Positions 8,628 to 16,506 of a DNA stretch of 64,000 nt are shown here, piece after piece. The translations under genes and the position numbers were made by a program. The notes beneath the pieces were generated by a model. That model ran no database searches. It was not told the DNA's origin and saw only the letters and a program-made list of their open reading frames with translations. The stretch's first letter is position 1. Each line of letters begins with the position of its first letter. Source of the DNA: Peribacillus simplex (lineage in GTDB: Bacteria > Bacillota > Bacilli > Bacillales > DSM-1321); NCBI RefSeq assembly GCF_900156045.1, contig NZ_FTMX01000003.1, positions 496,001-560,000 of the forward strand. Direction: 5' to 3'.

Positions 8628-8734
8628 TTATGTATACACCCTTATATATAGACAGGTATACATATTTGTAAACATGTATACCTATTTGCATACATTACAT
8701 CTATTTTAGTTTACATGTATACGTAATTGCAAAC
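8628..8734. repeat. Iteron array A, candidate centromere (parC-like)
   Basis: Three 20-bp units follow the consensus ATGTATACNTATTTGNAAAC at 8654-8673, 8674-8693 and 8715-8734. A degenerate 21-base unit lies between the second and third, and a further partial TATGTATACACC lies at 8629-8640. Each unit contains the palindrome GTATAC. The location directly upstream of the ParM-like gene matches centromere placement in ParMRC systems. Confidence 0.7.
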
Positions 8735-8850
8735 AAACCAAATACTGTATCTTTTTACTCTTTCTTCTTACAAAAATAAGCGTGTAAATAGCGGATTAGG
8801 ATATTGTAATAAATGTAAAATCCACTAATGAACTGTATGGAGATACTCAA

Positions 8851-9616
8851 ATGACTGAGAACAAACAGAAACTTCCCACTCGGGAACCCTATTGGCTTGG
8901 CGCAGTGCATTAAATTCCCCTTCGTTTTTTAAAACCACTGACATCCTAATTGTAGGCAGCGGAATTACAGGGATTACTCCGCTAAACAAGGTATTAAAGT
9001 TTCACTGATAGAGGCTCGTGAAATCCTTAATGGAACAACGGTACACAGCATGGCCTGATTTACGAATTGTTTGTTCACTAAAACATGATGAAGAGAAAGC
9101 CAATCTATATTATGTAATGAACAAGCTAATCAAAGGCTTGGTAGAAGAACATTCTATCGAATGTAATTTGACACCACAGTAGATACCTAAATTCACGCGA
9201 ACACTGATAAATATAGGCTCCTTTCGTAAAGATTGTTATTTTTAAAACGAAACTATTTAAGTTAAGGTTGATTGGAGCGCAAGTGCGAGACTCCTGCGGG
9301 AGCAGCGGGACAGGTGAGACCCCACAGGCGTTTACGCCGAGGAGGCTCACCGCCCGCCCCGCGGAAAGCGAGCATCTGGAGGGGAAATCAGCCACACCGC
9401 TTTACTTGGTAAATAGCAACAAAGTATGCGAAAACAGCCTAAATATAAAAGGAAAATTAAAAAACAAAAAAACTATCGAAACTGGCCATCACAGGGATTA
9501 TGCAAAAGAGACCCCTTTCTCCTTTCCTTGTAAATCTTCCATGATCCATGCGCAGTTTCACGCCTTTAAAATATTTAACGGCCCTCCTCTCCACGATTCT
9601 GGAGGCTGAAAATTTT
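8851..9616 (+). pseudogene. Decayed 5' copy of the FAD/Rieske oxidoreductase gene
   Basis: The remnant begins with ATG at 8851 (TREPYW against FPEPYW in the intact gene) and loses its frame by about residue 20. It still aligns in pieces to the intact gene at 9915 to about 10530. Examples are ACATCCTAATTGTAGGCAGC (FAD loop), CTTGGTAGAAGAACATTC and CAGTTTCACGCCTTTAAAAT. It contains stop codons, deletions of roughly 80 bases in total, and a MITE inserted at 9215-9440. The 3' two-thirds of the gene is absent because the tandem duplication ends here. No product is expected. Confidence 0.9.
9215..9440. mobile_element. MITE-like element, copy 1 (226 bp)
   Basis: The ends are imperfect inverted repeats: AGGCTCCTTTCG on the left, and AGGCTGTTTTCG when the right end is read in reverse. 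AAATAT at 9209-9214 is repeated at 9441-9446 as a 6-bp target duplication. Removing the element and one AAATAT restores alignment with the intact oxidoreductase gene, so the empty site is visible in the same window. The GC-rich core (about 9268-9400) belongs to the same palindromic family as copies at 33153, 45523, 45749 and 58037. No transposase is encoded. Confidence 0.88.
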
Positions 9617-9691
9617 TTCATGATAGTCAATCCTTCATATATTGCAACTATATTTGTCGAATTGTTTTCAAATTGTTTACAATAGAAACAA

Positions 9692-9798
9692 ATATGTATA
9701 CACCTTAATACATAGCCATGTGTACGTGTTTGTAAACATGTACACTTATTTGTATACATTACATCTATTTTTGTTTACATGTATACATTTTTGCAAAC
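9692..9798. repeat. Iteron array B, duplicated candidate centromere
   Basis: Three 20-bp units at 9718-9737, 9738-9757 and 9779-9798 correspond one to one with array A and keep the same 0- and 21-base spacings. ATGTATACACC is also kept at 9693-9703. Base changes between copies mostly preserve the GTATAC/GTACAC cores and the TTTG(T/C)AAAC ends, which suggests retained binding. Confidence 0.7.
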
Positions 9799-9914
9799 AA
9801 ACCAAATAATGTATTTCCCCACTCTTTCTTCTTACAAAAATAAGCGTAAAAATAGCGAATTTGGGTATGGTAATAAATGGACAATTCACTAATGAACTGT
9901 ATGGAGGTATTTAA

Positions 9915-11435
9915 ATGACTGAAAAAAATACAGACCTTCCCCGATTTCCGGAACCCTATTGGCGCAGTGAGTTAACTTTCCCATCTTTTTCTAAACTAGA
10001 AACAGATATAAACTCTGATGTCTTAATAGTAGGCGGCGGAATTACTGGAATCACTTCTGCTTATCTACTAGCTAAACAAGGTGTTAAAGTCACTCTGATT
10101 GATGCAGGCGAAATCCTAACTGGAACGACAGGCCACACTACAGCAAAAATCACGGCCCAACATGGCTTGATTTATGACCAATTGATCACTGACCATGGCG
10201 AAGAGGCGGCCAAACTTTATTATGAAGCCAACGCAGATGGAATGAAGCTAATCAAAGACTTGGTAGAGGAACATTCCATTGAATGTAATTTGACTGCACA
10301 GGATGCCTATGTCTACGCAAATACAGAAGAATATAAAATCAAAATTCAAAATGAACTGAAAGCCTATCAAAAACTCGGCATTCGGGGGGATTATGCAGAG
10401 AGTATCCCTTTCTCCATCCCCTCTAAAGCTGCTGTGATCATGAAAGATCAAGCACAGTTTCACCCGTTAAAATACTTAACTGCCCTCATTTCGACAATTC
10501 TCGAAAGTGGAGGCAAAATTTATGAACGGACAACGGCAATGAAAATTGAAGACGGCGATCCACCTACCGTTCTGACTGATACTGGACATACAATCAAAAG
10601 CAATCAGGTAATCGTTGCCTCCCACTTCCCTTTTAATGATGAAAAGGGCTTATACTTTGCCCGTGTCCATGTAGATAGGTCCTATGTACTTGGAATCAGG
10701 ACTGAACAGGAATATCCCGGTGGGATGTATTACAGCGCAGATAGCCCTACCCGCTCCCTTCGCTATACGGAATTAGACAATGGGGAAAAACTGATACTGG
10801 TCAGCGGGGATGGTCATAAAACTGGCCAGGGAGTCTCGATGATCGAGCATTATGAAGCACTGAAGGACTTCAGTTCCCAATATTTCGATGTGAAGGACAT
10901 TCCCTACCGCTGGTCGGCACAAGATATTGTGACACCGGACAAGATCCCCTTCGTCGGACCAGTGACATCCAATAATCCAAACGTTCTGATAGCTACCGGC
11001 TATGCAAAATGGGGAATGACGAATGGGTCGATTGCGGCCAAGATCTTAACTGACCGGGTTTTGCAAAAGGATAACCGGTATGCAGACTTGTATGACCCCG
11101 CCCGTTTAAAAGGCATGAAGAATATAGTCCAAGATAATGCTGATGTAGCGAAGCATTTGATCAAAAGCAAATTGGCCGTCATTCATAAAACGCCTGAAGA
11201 CATAGGAATTGATGAAGGAGCAATCGTGAAGGTGAATGGAGACAAGGCTGGGTGTTACCGTGATCATGATGGCCAGCTTCATATCGTTGATTCCACATGT
11301 ACGCACATGGGGTGTGAAGTTGCCTGGAATAGCGGTGACCGTACTTGGGATTGCCCATGCCATGGCTCCCGCTACTCCATTGCTGGTGAAGTGTTGAATG
11401 GCCCTGCTGTCGAACCATTGAAAAAAATACGCTGA
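9915..11435 (+). CDS. FAD-dependent oxidoreductase with C-terminal Rieske [2Fe-2S] domain (YhfW-like)
   Basis: This 506-residue protein joins a DAO-type FAD oxidoreductase to a Rieske cluster domain. The dinucleotide-binding motif VLIVGGGITGITSAYLLAKQG starts near residue 36. A second conserved FAD segment (GYAKWGMTNGSIAAKIL) lies near 360. The cluster ligands are Cys462-x-His464 and Cys480-P-C-His483 (CTHMGC...CPCHGSRYS). The length and architecture match the YhfW group, whose substrate is not established. It is cytosolic, with no signal peptide. An ATGGAGGTA ribosome site precedes the ATG. Its 5' end and upstream iterons are a duplicate of the segment next to the ParM-like gene, so its promoter region carries partition-type iterons. 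Confidence 0.9.
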   Translation: MTEKNTDLPRFPEPYWRSELTFPSFSKLETDINSDVLIVGGGITGITSAYLLAKQGVKVTLIDAGEILTGTTGHTTAKITAQHGLIYDQLITDHGEEAAKLYYEANADGMKLIKDLVEEHSIECNLTAQDAYVYANTEEYKIKIQNELKAYQKLGIRGDYAESIPFSIPSKAAVIMKDQAQFHPLKYLTALISTILESGGKIYERTTAMKIEDGDPPTVLTDTGHTIKSNQVIVASHFPFNDEKGLYFARVHVDRSYVLGIRTEQEYPGGMYYSADSPTRSLRYTELDNGEKLILVSGDGHKTGQGVSMIEHYEALKDFSSQYFDVKDIPYRWSAQDIVTPDKIPFVGPVTSNNPNVLIATGYAKWGMTNGSIAAKILTDRVLQKDNRYADLYDPARLKGMKNIVQDNADVAKHLIKSKLAVIHKTPEDIGIDEGAIVKVNGDKAGCYRDHDGQLHIVDSTCTHMGCEVAWNSGDRTWDCPCHGSRYSIAGEVLNGPAVEPLKKIR

Positions 11436-11547
11436 TGGTCATCGTGATTTTATCTAATAGTCGACTCGGTCCGCTGTTTTCCTTATACTGAAGTTACTGC
11501 ATGGTTGTTGAATGGTTGCAAATAACTCTAAAAAGGATTGAATTGAA

Positions 11548-11742
11548 ATGAACGGTAAAAATCGGAAGGACATTACCCCAGGTGCCTCTGTGGACATTGT
11601 ACTTAAAGCAGATCAACGCAGCGGAAAACTGACAAGCGGCACTGTAAAGGATATTTTGACCAACTCCAGCACTCACCCTCATGGAATTAAAGTAAGATTG
11701 ACTGATGGCCAGGTTGGCAGGGTTCAAGTCATTCATAAGTAA
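11548..11742 (+). CDS. ywbE: YwbE family small protein
   Basis: This 64-residue protein matches the conserved YwbE family. The body is a small beta-barrel-like domain with the pattern GASVDIVLKADQRSGKLTSG and ends HPHGIKVRLTDGQVGRVQVI. The function is not established. Such KOW-like folds often bind nucleic acid or proteins, but that is inference. An AAAGGATTG ribosome site precedes the ATG, and a strong terminator follows 4 bases after the stop, so it is probably a single-gene unit. Confidence 0.85.
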   Translation: MNGKNRKDITPGASVDIVLKADQRSGKLTSGTVKDILTNSSTHPHGIKVRLTDGQVGRVQVIHK

Positions 11743-11746
11743 TGCG

Positions 11747-11773
11747 CACTCGGTCCAGGCCGAGTGTTTTTTT
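11747..11773 (+). terminator. Rho-independent terminator after ywbE
   Basis: CACTCGG (11747-11753) pairs with CCGAGTG (11760-11766), followed by eight T residues. Confidence 0.9.
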
Positions 11774-11885
11774 GTGATCATTCGACCGAATTAATGACAA
11801 TGGGGATATTTCAATCATGTTTCCCGTTCATAATTCGTACAATAGGGTGAGATTATCTCTTTTAAAAAAAGGCTGGTGTCACAAA

Positions 11886-12542
11886 ATGAAAGAATACAAT
11901 GCCCCCGATGAGGTTCATTACCGCAACGATGAACATACATTGAAAGTTTCCGGCTCAGAGACGCTATCCGCTGCTCCGGATCAAGCCACAATCACCCTAG
12001 GAGTCATAACAGAGGATAAGGACCCGCAAAAGGCCCAGCAAGCCAATTCCCAAGCAATCGCAAATGTCATCGCGGCACTTAAATCCGCAGGCATTCCCGA
12101 AGAGCAATTGAAAACGAGTGATTACAGAATCGATCCGCAATATGATTATATTGACGGAAAGGAATTGTTCAAGAACTACAAAGTCCAGCACATCATCCAA
12201 GCCCAAACGACCGACATCGAGAAAATAGGCAGCATAATCGACACGGCCGTCAGAAGCGGTGCCAATTCAATCACCAGCATCCGCTTCTCTTTATCCAACC
12301 CAGATGCATACTATAACCAGGCACTTTCTCTCGCTTTAAAAAATGCATACGAAAAAGCACTCTCCATGGCCCGAACACTAGGAATCTCATTGAACCCAGT
12401 CCCTAATAAAGTTGAAGAGCTATCTGAAACGGCAACACCGATGCTTTACCAAACAAGTACCTTTTCAAAAATGGCGACTACCCCGATTCAGCCTGGTGAA
12501 TTGAACATCACTGCCTCAGTAAGGGTGGAGTACACGTACTAG
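11886..12542 (+). CDS. SIMPL (DUF541/YggE-like) domain protein
   Basis: I start at the ATG at 11886 (MKEYNAPDEV, 218 residues). An upstream in-frame ATG at 11817 lacks a ribosome site and adds a non-conserved stretch. The body matches the SIMPL/DUF541 family: LKVSGSETLSAAPDQATITLGV, then QAIANVIAALKSAGIPEEQLKTSDYRIDPQYDY, and a C-terminal IQPGELNITASVRVEYTY. Family members are usually exported, form ring oligomers and are linked to oxidative or envelope stress. No signal peptide is visible here, so this one is probably cytoplasmic. It converges on purU across a bidirectional terminator. Confidence 0.85.
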   Translation: MKEYNAPDEVHYRNDEHTLKVSGSETLSAAPDQATITLGVITEDKDPQKAQQANSQAIANVIAALKSAGIPEEQLKTSDYRIDPQYDYIDGKELFKNYKVQHIIQAQTTDIEKIGSIIDTAVRSGANSITSIRFSLSNPDAYYNQALSLALKNAYEKALSMARTLGISLNPVPNKVEELSETATPMLYQTSTFSKMATTPIQPGELNITASVRVEYTY

Positions 12543-12564
12543 CACTCACTAAATTCCATCCTAA

Positions 12565-12594
12565 AAACCCCCCTTGATGAACAATGGGGGGTTT
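12565..12594. terminator. Bidirectional terminator between SIMPL gene and purU
   Basis: AAACCCCCC (12565-12573) pairs with GGGGGGTTT (12586-12594). It serves the convergent genes on both sides. Confidence 0.8.
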
Positions 12595-12598
12595 CACT

Positions 12599-13501
12599 TT
12601 AAAAGACTACCGTCTTATTTTCATGAACAAGGACGCGGTCCTCCAAATGCCATTTAACGGCACGTGCCAGCACCCTGCGTTCAGCTGAACGACCGATTTT
12701 CTTCATATCCCCAGCAGAATCACGATGGTCCACACGTTCAATATCCTGCTCGATGATTGGACCTTCATCCAAATCATTCGTCACATAATGGGAAGTCGCA
12801 CCAATCAGCTTAACACCTCTGTCATAAGCTCTTTCATAAGGCCGTGCTCCAATGAATGCAGGTAAAAATGAATGATGTATATTGATGATTTTGTTTGGAT
12901 GGGCCGCTACGAAGTCCGGCGTCAATATCTGCATATACCTGGCTAAGATAATAAGGTCCACTTTGAATTCTTCCAGAAGTCCAAGCTGTTTTGTCTCCAC
13001 TTCCCTACGTATATCCTTATTTGCAGGAATGTAATAAAATGGGATGCCCATCGATTCGACAATTTGCCTCGTATCTTCATGATTACTGATGACCAGCGCA
13101 ATATCAGCTAATAAATCCCCGCTTTGCCACTCCCATAGCAATTCCAGAAGACAATGCGGTTCCTTGGAAACGAAGATTGCCGTCCTCTTCAAATCACTCA
13201 CATGGTTAAATGTCCATTGCATGGAGAATGCTGTCGAAACTTCCTGGAATGCCAGTTGCATATCCGCTGCCCTATCCTTCAATCCCGGACAATCGAATTC
13301 GATCCTGGTGAAAAAGGTACCGCCCTCTGGATTCATCGAATACTGACTCAATTCAACAATATTTGCATCATATTCATTAAGAAAGGCAGTAACTGTCGAA
13401 ACAATTCCTGGCCGGTCCGGACACTTTATAATCAAACGGCCTCTATCTTGATTCTTTTCGCGAAACTCCTGTAACTGTTCTTGCACAAAGTTGCTAACCA
13501 T
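12599..13501 (-). CDS. purU: Formyltetrahydrofolate deformylase
   Basis: PurU hydrolyses 10-formyl-tetrahydrofolate to formate and tetrahydrofolate, balancing one-carbon pools and feeding formate to purine synthesis. The 300-residue protein has an N-terminal ACT domain (residues 17-95, KCPDRPGIVSTVTAFLNEYD) and a C-terminal formyltransferase-like domain. That domain carries INIHHSFLPAFIGARPYERAYDRG and the catalytic Asp in GATSHYVTNDLDEGPIIEQ. The length is typical for the family. A GGGCAGTTGGGAAA leader precedes the ATG. It is a monocistronic unit on the minus strand. Confidence 0.95.
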   Translation of the reverse strand: MVSNFVQEQLQEFREKNQDRGRLIIKCPDRPGIVSTVTAFLNEYDANIVELSQYSMNPEGGTFFTRIEFDCPGLKDRAADMQLAFQEVSTAFSMQWTFNHVSDLKRTAIFVSKEPHCLLELLWEWQSGDLLADIALVISNHEDTRQIVESMGIPFYYIPANKDIRREVETKQLGLLEEFKVDLIILARYMQILTPDFVAAHPNKIINIHHSFLPAFIGARPYERAYDRGVKLIGATSHYVTNDLDEGPIIEQDIERVDHRDSAGDMKKIGRSAERRVLARAVKWHLEDRVLVHENKTVVF

Positions 13502-13974
13502 TTTCCCAACTGCCCTTCTTCTATTTTGCTATATTATACTTCAATTCATGGGCAAAATTAAAGTCAGTCCATTCATTGCGGGATTTTGTTGGCAGACAAC
13601 GCGGTCCTTTCTTGAAATCCTCCCGTTTTATCCCATCCCATTCATCAGTTTTTCTCTTTTGATAAATTCTTAATCTTCATCCTAATTGTGTCGAATTCCT
13701 ATCTAGAGCTGAATCTAACCTAAATTTCTTCCTCCATTAAAAGATTTATGTCATTTTTTCAGGAAATTACCTGTAATTTGGAAGGAAATGAAGGTAAAGG
13801 TCGAGAACCTTTATGAAATGCATAATGAAGGGGATTCTTGACTGAACAGGACGGCATGAACCAGGCCACCTTTTTATTTCAGTTTTATTTTCCCTAGATA
13901 ATAAGGTTATTCACTGCCTCATAAGGGTATAGACCATTCTATTAGTTTTTTTCAAAGGGGGAAATGAAATTATC
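13502..13974. other. Intergenic region between purU and the amino-acid ABC operon
   Basis: These 473 bases hold the divergent promoter regions. A TATAAT-type -10 for purU is seen on the minus strand near 13531-13536 with only a weak -35. I see no T-box, S-box or lysine riboswitch pattern and no conserved open frame. The ribosome site AAAGGGGGAAATG lies at the right end. Confidence 0.4.
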
Positions 13975-14754
13975 ATGAAATCATCAGTTACATTCATTGT
14001 ATCCATTCTGGCTGTTCTCGGTCTTCTGTCCGGCTGTGCTGAAAAGGACCAGCTGGAGGATGGAAGTAAGCTGATCAATAAGGACCAGTTTGTTTTCGCT
14101 GCCTCAGGCGAATTCAAGCCATTCAGTTATGTCAATGATGACATGACCGTAACTGGATTCGATATTGAGGTTGGCGATGCAATAGCAAAGGAACTGGACC
14201 TGGAGCCAGTACCTAAACGGATAAAATTCAAAGGCATCGTGGAAGGTGTCAAAACCGGTCGGGCAGATGCCGCGGTTGCCAGTCATACAATCAATGAACA
14301 ACGAAGTAAACATGTTGCCTTCTCGACCCCTTATTACTACTCAGGTCCTCAAATTTTCGTCCGCTCAGACAGTGATATTAAAACGGTCGAAGATTTAAAG
14401 GGAAAGGAAGTTGCGGCTTCTAAAGGCTCCACGTACGCAACCACAGCAGAAAAATATACAACCAATGTAAAAACCTATGACAGTGATATCACCGCCCTGA
14501 AAGCATTGAGCGGAGGACGTCATGATGCCGTCATCACCGACTTCGTAACCGGCAAGGAAGCTACCAAGGAAGGTTTCGACATCGAAGGCAGGCAATTGAT
14601 CGAACGAAGCGAGCAGGCCATCGTACTGCCTAACGACAACCCTCAGCTGCTTGCACGCATTAACGAAGCACTTGAAAACCTCCGGGAAGATGGAACGCTT
14701 GCCGAAATCAGCAAAAAGTACTTTGGTGAGGACATCACAACCAAGCCTGAATAA
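13975..14754 (+). CDS. Amino-acid ABC transporter substrate-binding lipoprotein
   Basis: This 259-residue extracellular solute-binding protein of family 3 begins with a lipoprotein signal ending LLSGCAEKD, with Cys22 as the lipidation site. The ligand-binding core has the family hallmarks GEFKPFSYVNDDMTVTGFDIEVGDAIAKEL and VASKGSTYATTAEK. It is the first gene of a three-gene operon (binding protein, permease, ATPase). The arrangement resembles the ArtPQR/YqiXYZ and TcyABC importers of polar amino acids. The specific ligand cannot be fixed from sequence. Confidence 0.9.
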   Translation: MKSSVTFIVSILAVLGLLSGCAEKDQLEDGSKLINKDQFVFAASGEFKPFSYVNDDMTVTGFDIEVGDAIAKELDLEPVPKRIKFKGIVEGVKTGRADAAVASHTINEQRSKHVAFSTPYYYSGPQIFVRSDSDIKTVEDLKGKEVAASKGSTYATTAEKYTTNVKTYDSDITALKALSGGRHDAVITDFVTGKEATKEGFDIEGRQLIERSEQAIVLPNDNPQLLARINEALENLREDGTLAEISKKYFGEDITTKPE

Positions 14755-14780
14755 AGATTGATAGAAAGGGAGTCATTACA

Positions 14781-15446
14781 TTGCCAAGTTTTTCACATTT
14801 TTTTGATACATTATTTAACTCCTCGGACGTATTCATCCGAGCCATGCTCCTCACATTGGAACTGACGGTAGTCTCCATATTGGTAGGAATCGTCATCGGA
14901 TTGCTATTTGCACTTTTAAAAATTTCCAATATAAAAATTCTTGCCTGGATTTCAGATACATATGTATTCCTGGTACGGGGAACACCGCTAATCGTACAGA
15001 TATTCATACTATATTTCGGTATCAGCAATCTCTTCTTACTGCCGGACTTCTGGGCGGCATCACTTGCCTTGGCCTTCCATAATGGAGCTTATATCTCTGA
15101 AATTTTACGTGGTACGATCCAATCCATCGATAAAGGCCAAATGGAAGCCGGACGCTCCCTTGGCATGAGCAAATCGCTCACATTAAGAAGAATCATCTTA
15201 CCTCAAGCCTTCCGTCGCGCATTGCCGCCGCTAGGCAACCAATTCATCATCGGACTGAAAGATTCATCACTGGCAGCCTTCATCTCCATGAATGAGCTGT
15301 TTAACGTGGCGACTACATTAGGTTCGAATAATTTCGATGAAATGACGTATTTACTGATTGTAGCGGTCTACTACTTGATTCTAGTGGCATTCCTGACCAT
15401 CATCGTCAATTTATTCGAAAAGAAACTTTCCATTAGTGATCGATAG
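14781..15446 (+). CDS. Amino-acid ABC transporter permease
   Basis: This 221-residue HisM-type permease starts at TTG (14781), preceded by GAAAGGGAG. It has about five membrane segments and the ATPase-contacting EAA loop [29 protein letters not shown] (about 114-142). The hallmark [16 protein letters not shown] lies around 64-79. It works with the binding protein upstream and the ATPase downstream (11-base gap). Confidence 0.93.
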   Translation: MPSFSHFFDTLFNSSDVFIRAMLLTLELTVVSILVGIVIGLLFALLKISNIKILAWISDTYVFLVRGTPLIVQIFILYFGISNLFLLPDFWAASLALAFHNGAYISEILRGTIQSIDKGQMEAGRSLGMSKSLTLRRIILPQAFRRALPPLGNQFIIGLKDSSLAAFISMNELFNVATTLGSNNFDEMTYLLIVAVYYLILVAFLTIIVNLFEKKLSISDR

Positions 15447-15457
15447 GGGGAATTGAA

Positions 15458-16198
15458 ATGGAACAAAAAGAAATGATTCGCATTAGGAATTTAAATAAAT
15501 CGTATGGAGACCTGCATGTACTCAAAGATATTGATATGAAGGTACTGGATAGCGATGTTGTCTGTCTGATCGGGCCAAGCGGTTCCGGAAAAAGCACCCT
15601 GCTTCGCTGTTTGAATTATTTAGAGAAAAAAGACAGCGGGCAAATCCTCATTGAAGGAACGGAAGTCCAACCGGGTACCCATGATATTAATAAAATCCGC
15701 GAGAAAGTCGGAATGGTTTTCCAGCATTTCTACCTCTTCCCGCATATGACCGTGCTTGAAAATGTCATCGAAGCACCGACTCACGTCAAAAAAGTCCCTA
15801 AGGCCCAGGCGATCGAGGAAGCAAAAGCATTGCTTGCCAAAGTCGGCTTATCAGATAAAGCGGATGTCTATCCTAGCAAGCTCTCAGGTGGGCAGAAACA
15901 GCGTGTCGCCATAGCCCGTGCCCTTGCCATGAAGCCTGATATCCTGCTCTTTGATGAGCCTACCTCGGCTCTGGATCCCGAACTTGTCGGAGAAGTTCTT
16001 GCCACCATGAAGGAACTTGCCTTGGAAGGGATGACAATGGTAGTTGTTACACATGAAATGAGCTTTGCACGTGAAGTCGGGGATTGGATTGTCTTCATGC
16101 ATAATGGGAGGGTTGTCGAAAGCGGCCCGCCAAAAGAATTCTTCACCAATCCAAAAGAAGAGCGGACAAAAGAATTTTTGCAAACGACAGTCTTTTGA
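15458..16198 (+). CDS. Amino-acid ABC transporter ATP-binding protein
   Basis: This 246-residue ATPase energises the importer. The Walker A motif GPSGSGKST is at 39-47 and the Q loop is [11 protein letters not shown]. The signature LSGGQKQR and Walker [13 protein letters not shown] follow, and then the switch VVTHEM. Length and spacing are those of the GlnQ/ArtR class. The ribosome site AGGGGGAATTG precedes the ATG. It ends the operon. Confidence 0.95.
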   Translation: MEQKEMIRIRNLNKSYGDLHVLKDIDMKVLDSDVVCLIGPSGSGKSTLLRCLNYLEKKDSGQILIEGTEVQPGTHDINKIREKVGMVFQHFYLFPHMTVLENVIEAPTHVKKVPKAQAIEEAKALLAKVGLSDKADVYPSKLSGGQKQRVAIARALAMKPDILLFDEPTSALDPELVGEVLATMKELALEGMTMVVVTHEMSFAREVGDWIVFMHNGRVVESGPPKEFFTNPKEERTKEFLQTTVF

Positions 16199-16261
16199 TT
16201 TCCATCCTATAATCTGTCTAATAGCGAGAATAATTCGTCCTAGAGACTAAATCATCAAAAT

Positions 16262-16297
16262 AAGCAATACAGGCATGACTTCCTGTATTGCTTATTT
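16262..16297 (+). terminator. Terminator of the amino-acid ABC operon
   Basis: AAGCAATACAGG (16262-16273) pairs perfectly with CCTGTATTGCTT (16282-16293), followed by a short T-rich run. The rest of 16199-16506 holds the glnS leader. No T-box core or tRNA-binding consensus is visible there. Confidence 0.75.
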
Positions 16298-16506
16298 TGG
16301 TTTCTATATTCGCGAGATGGATCGTTCCCTAAATTACATGATTAAAGTTTCAGGGATATTTTCGCTCTGATTGTACAAACTAAATACTTGATGAATTGTT
16401 TCAGATAAACCCTGATTCCGGCTCGAACATGGAAAAATATCTGTATTTATGGTATATATACAGGTAAAATTAAAAGAAGTATATAAATGAAAGAGGTCGA
16501 ATTCAG

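Larger units (their letters stand above)
8556..9925. repeat. Tandem duplication of iterons plus oxidoreductase 5' region
   Basis: The segment from 8556 recurs from 9619, starting at CATGATAGTCAAT. It shares TGTCGAATTGTTTTCAAATT, the iterons, TTCTTCTTACAAAAATAAGCG, the ribosome site and the first codons (MTEN / MTEK). The first copy ends in a decayed oxidoreductase fragment near 9616. The second continues into the intact gene at 9915. The spacing between equivalent iterons is 1064 bp. Confidence 0.85.

Noticed and set aside
9126-9609. Open frames of about 90-110 codons on both strands over the MITE
   Set aside because: They lie in a palindromic non-coding element and recur at 57900-58166 for the same reason; there is no ribosome site and no family resemblance.
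6743-9800. Integrated plasmid or prophage as source of the ParM-like locus
   Set aside because: No replication, integrase, relaxase or phage genes and no att-like repeats are visible; flanking genes are ordinary chromosomal ones.
16300-16506. T-box leader for glnS
   Set aside because: No T-box core sequence, specifier loop or antiterminator pair could be found.
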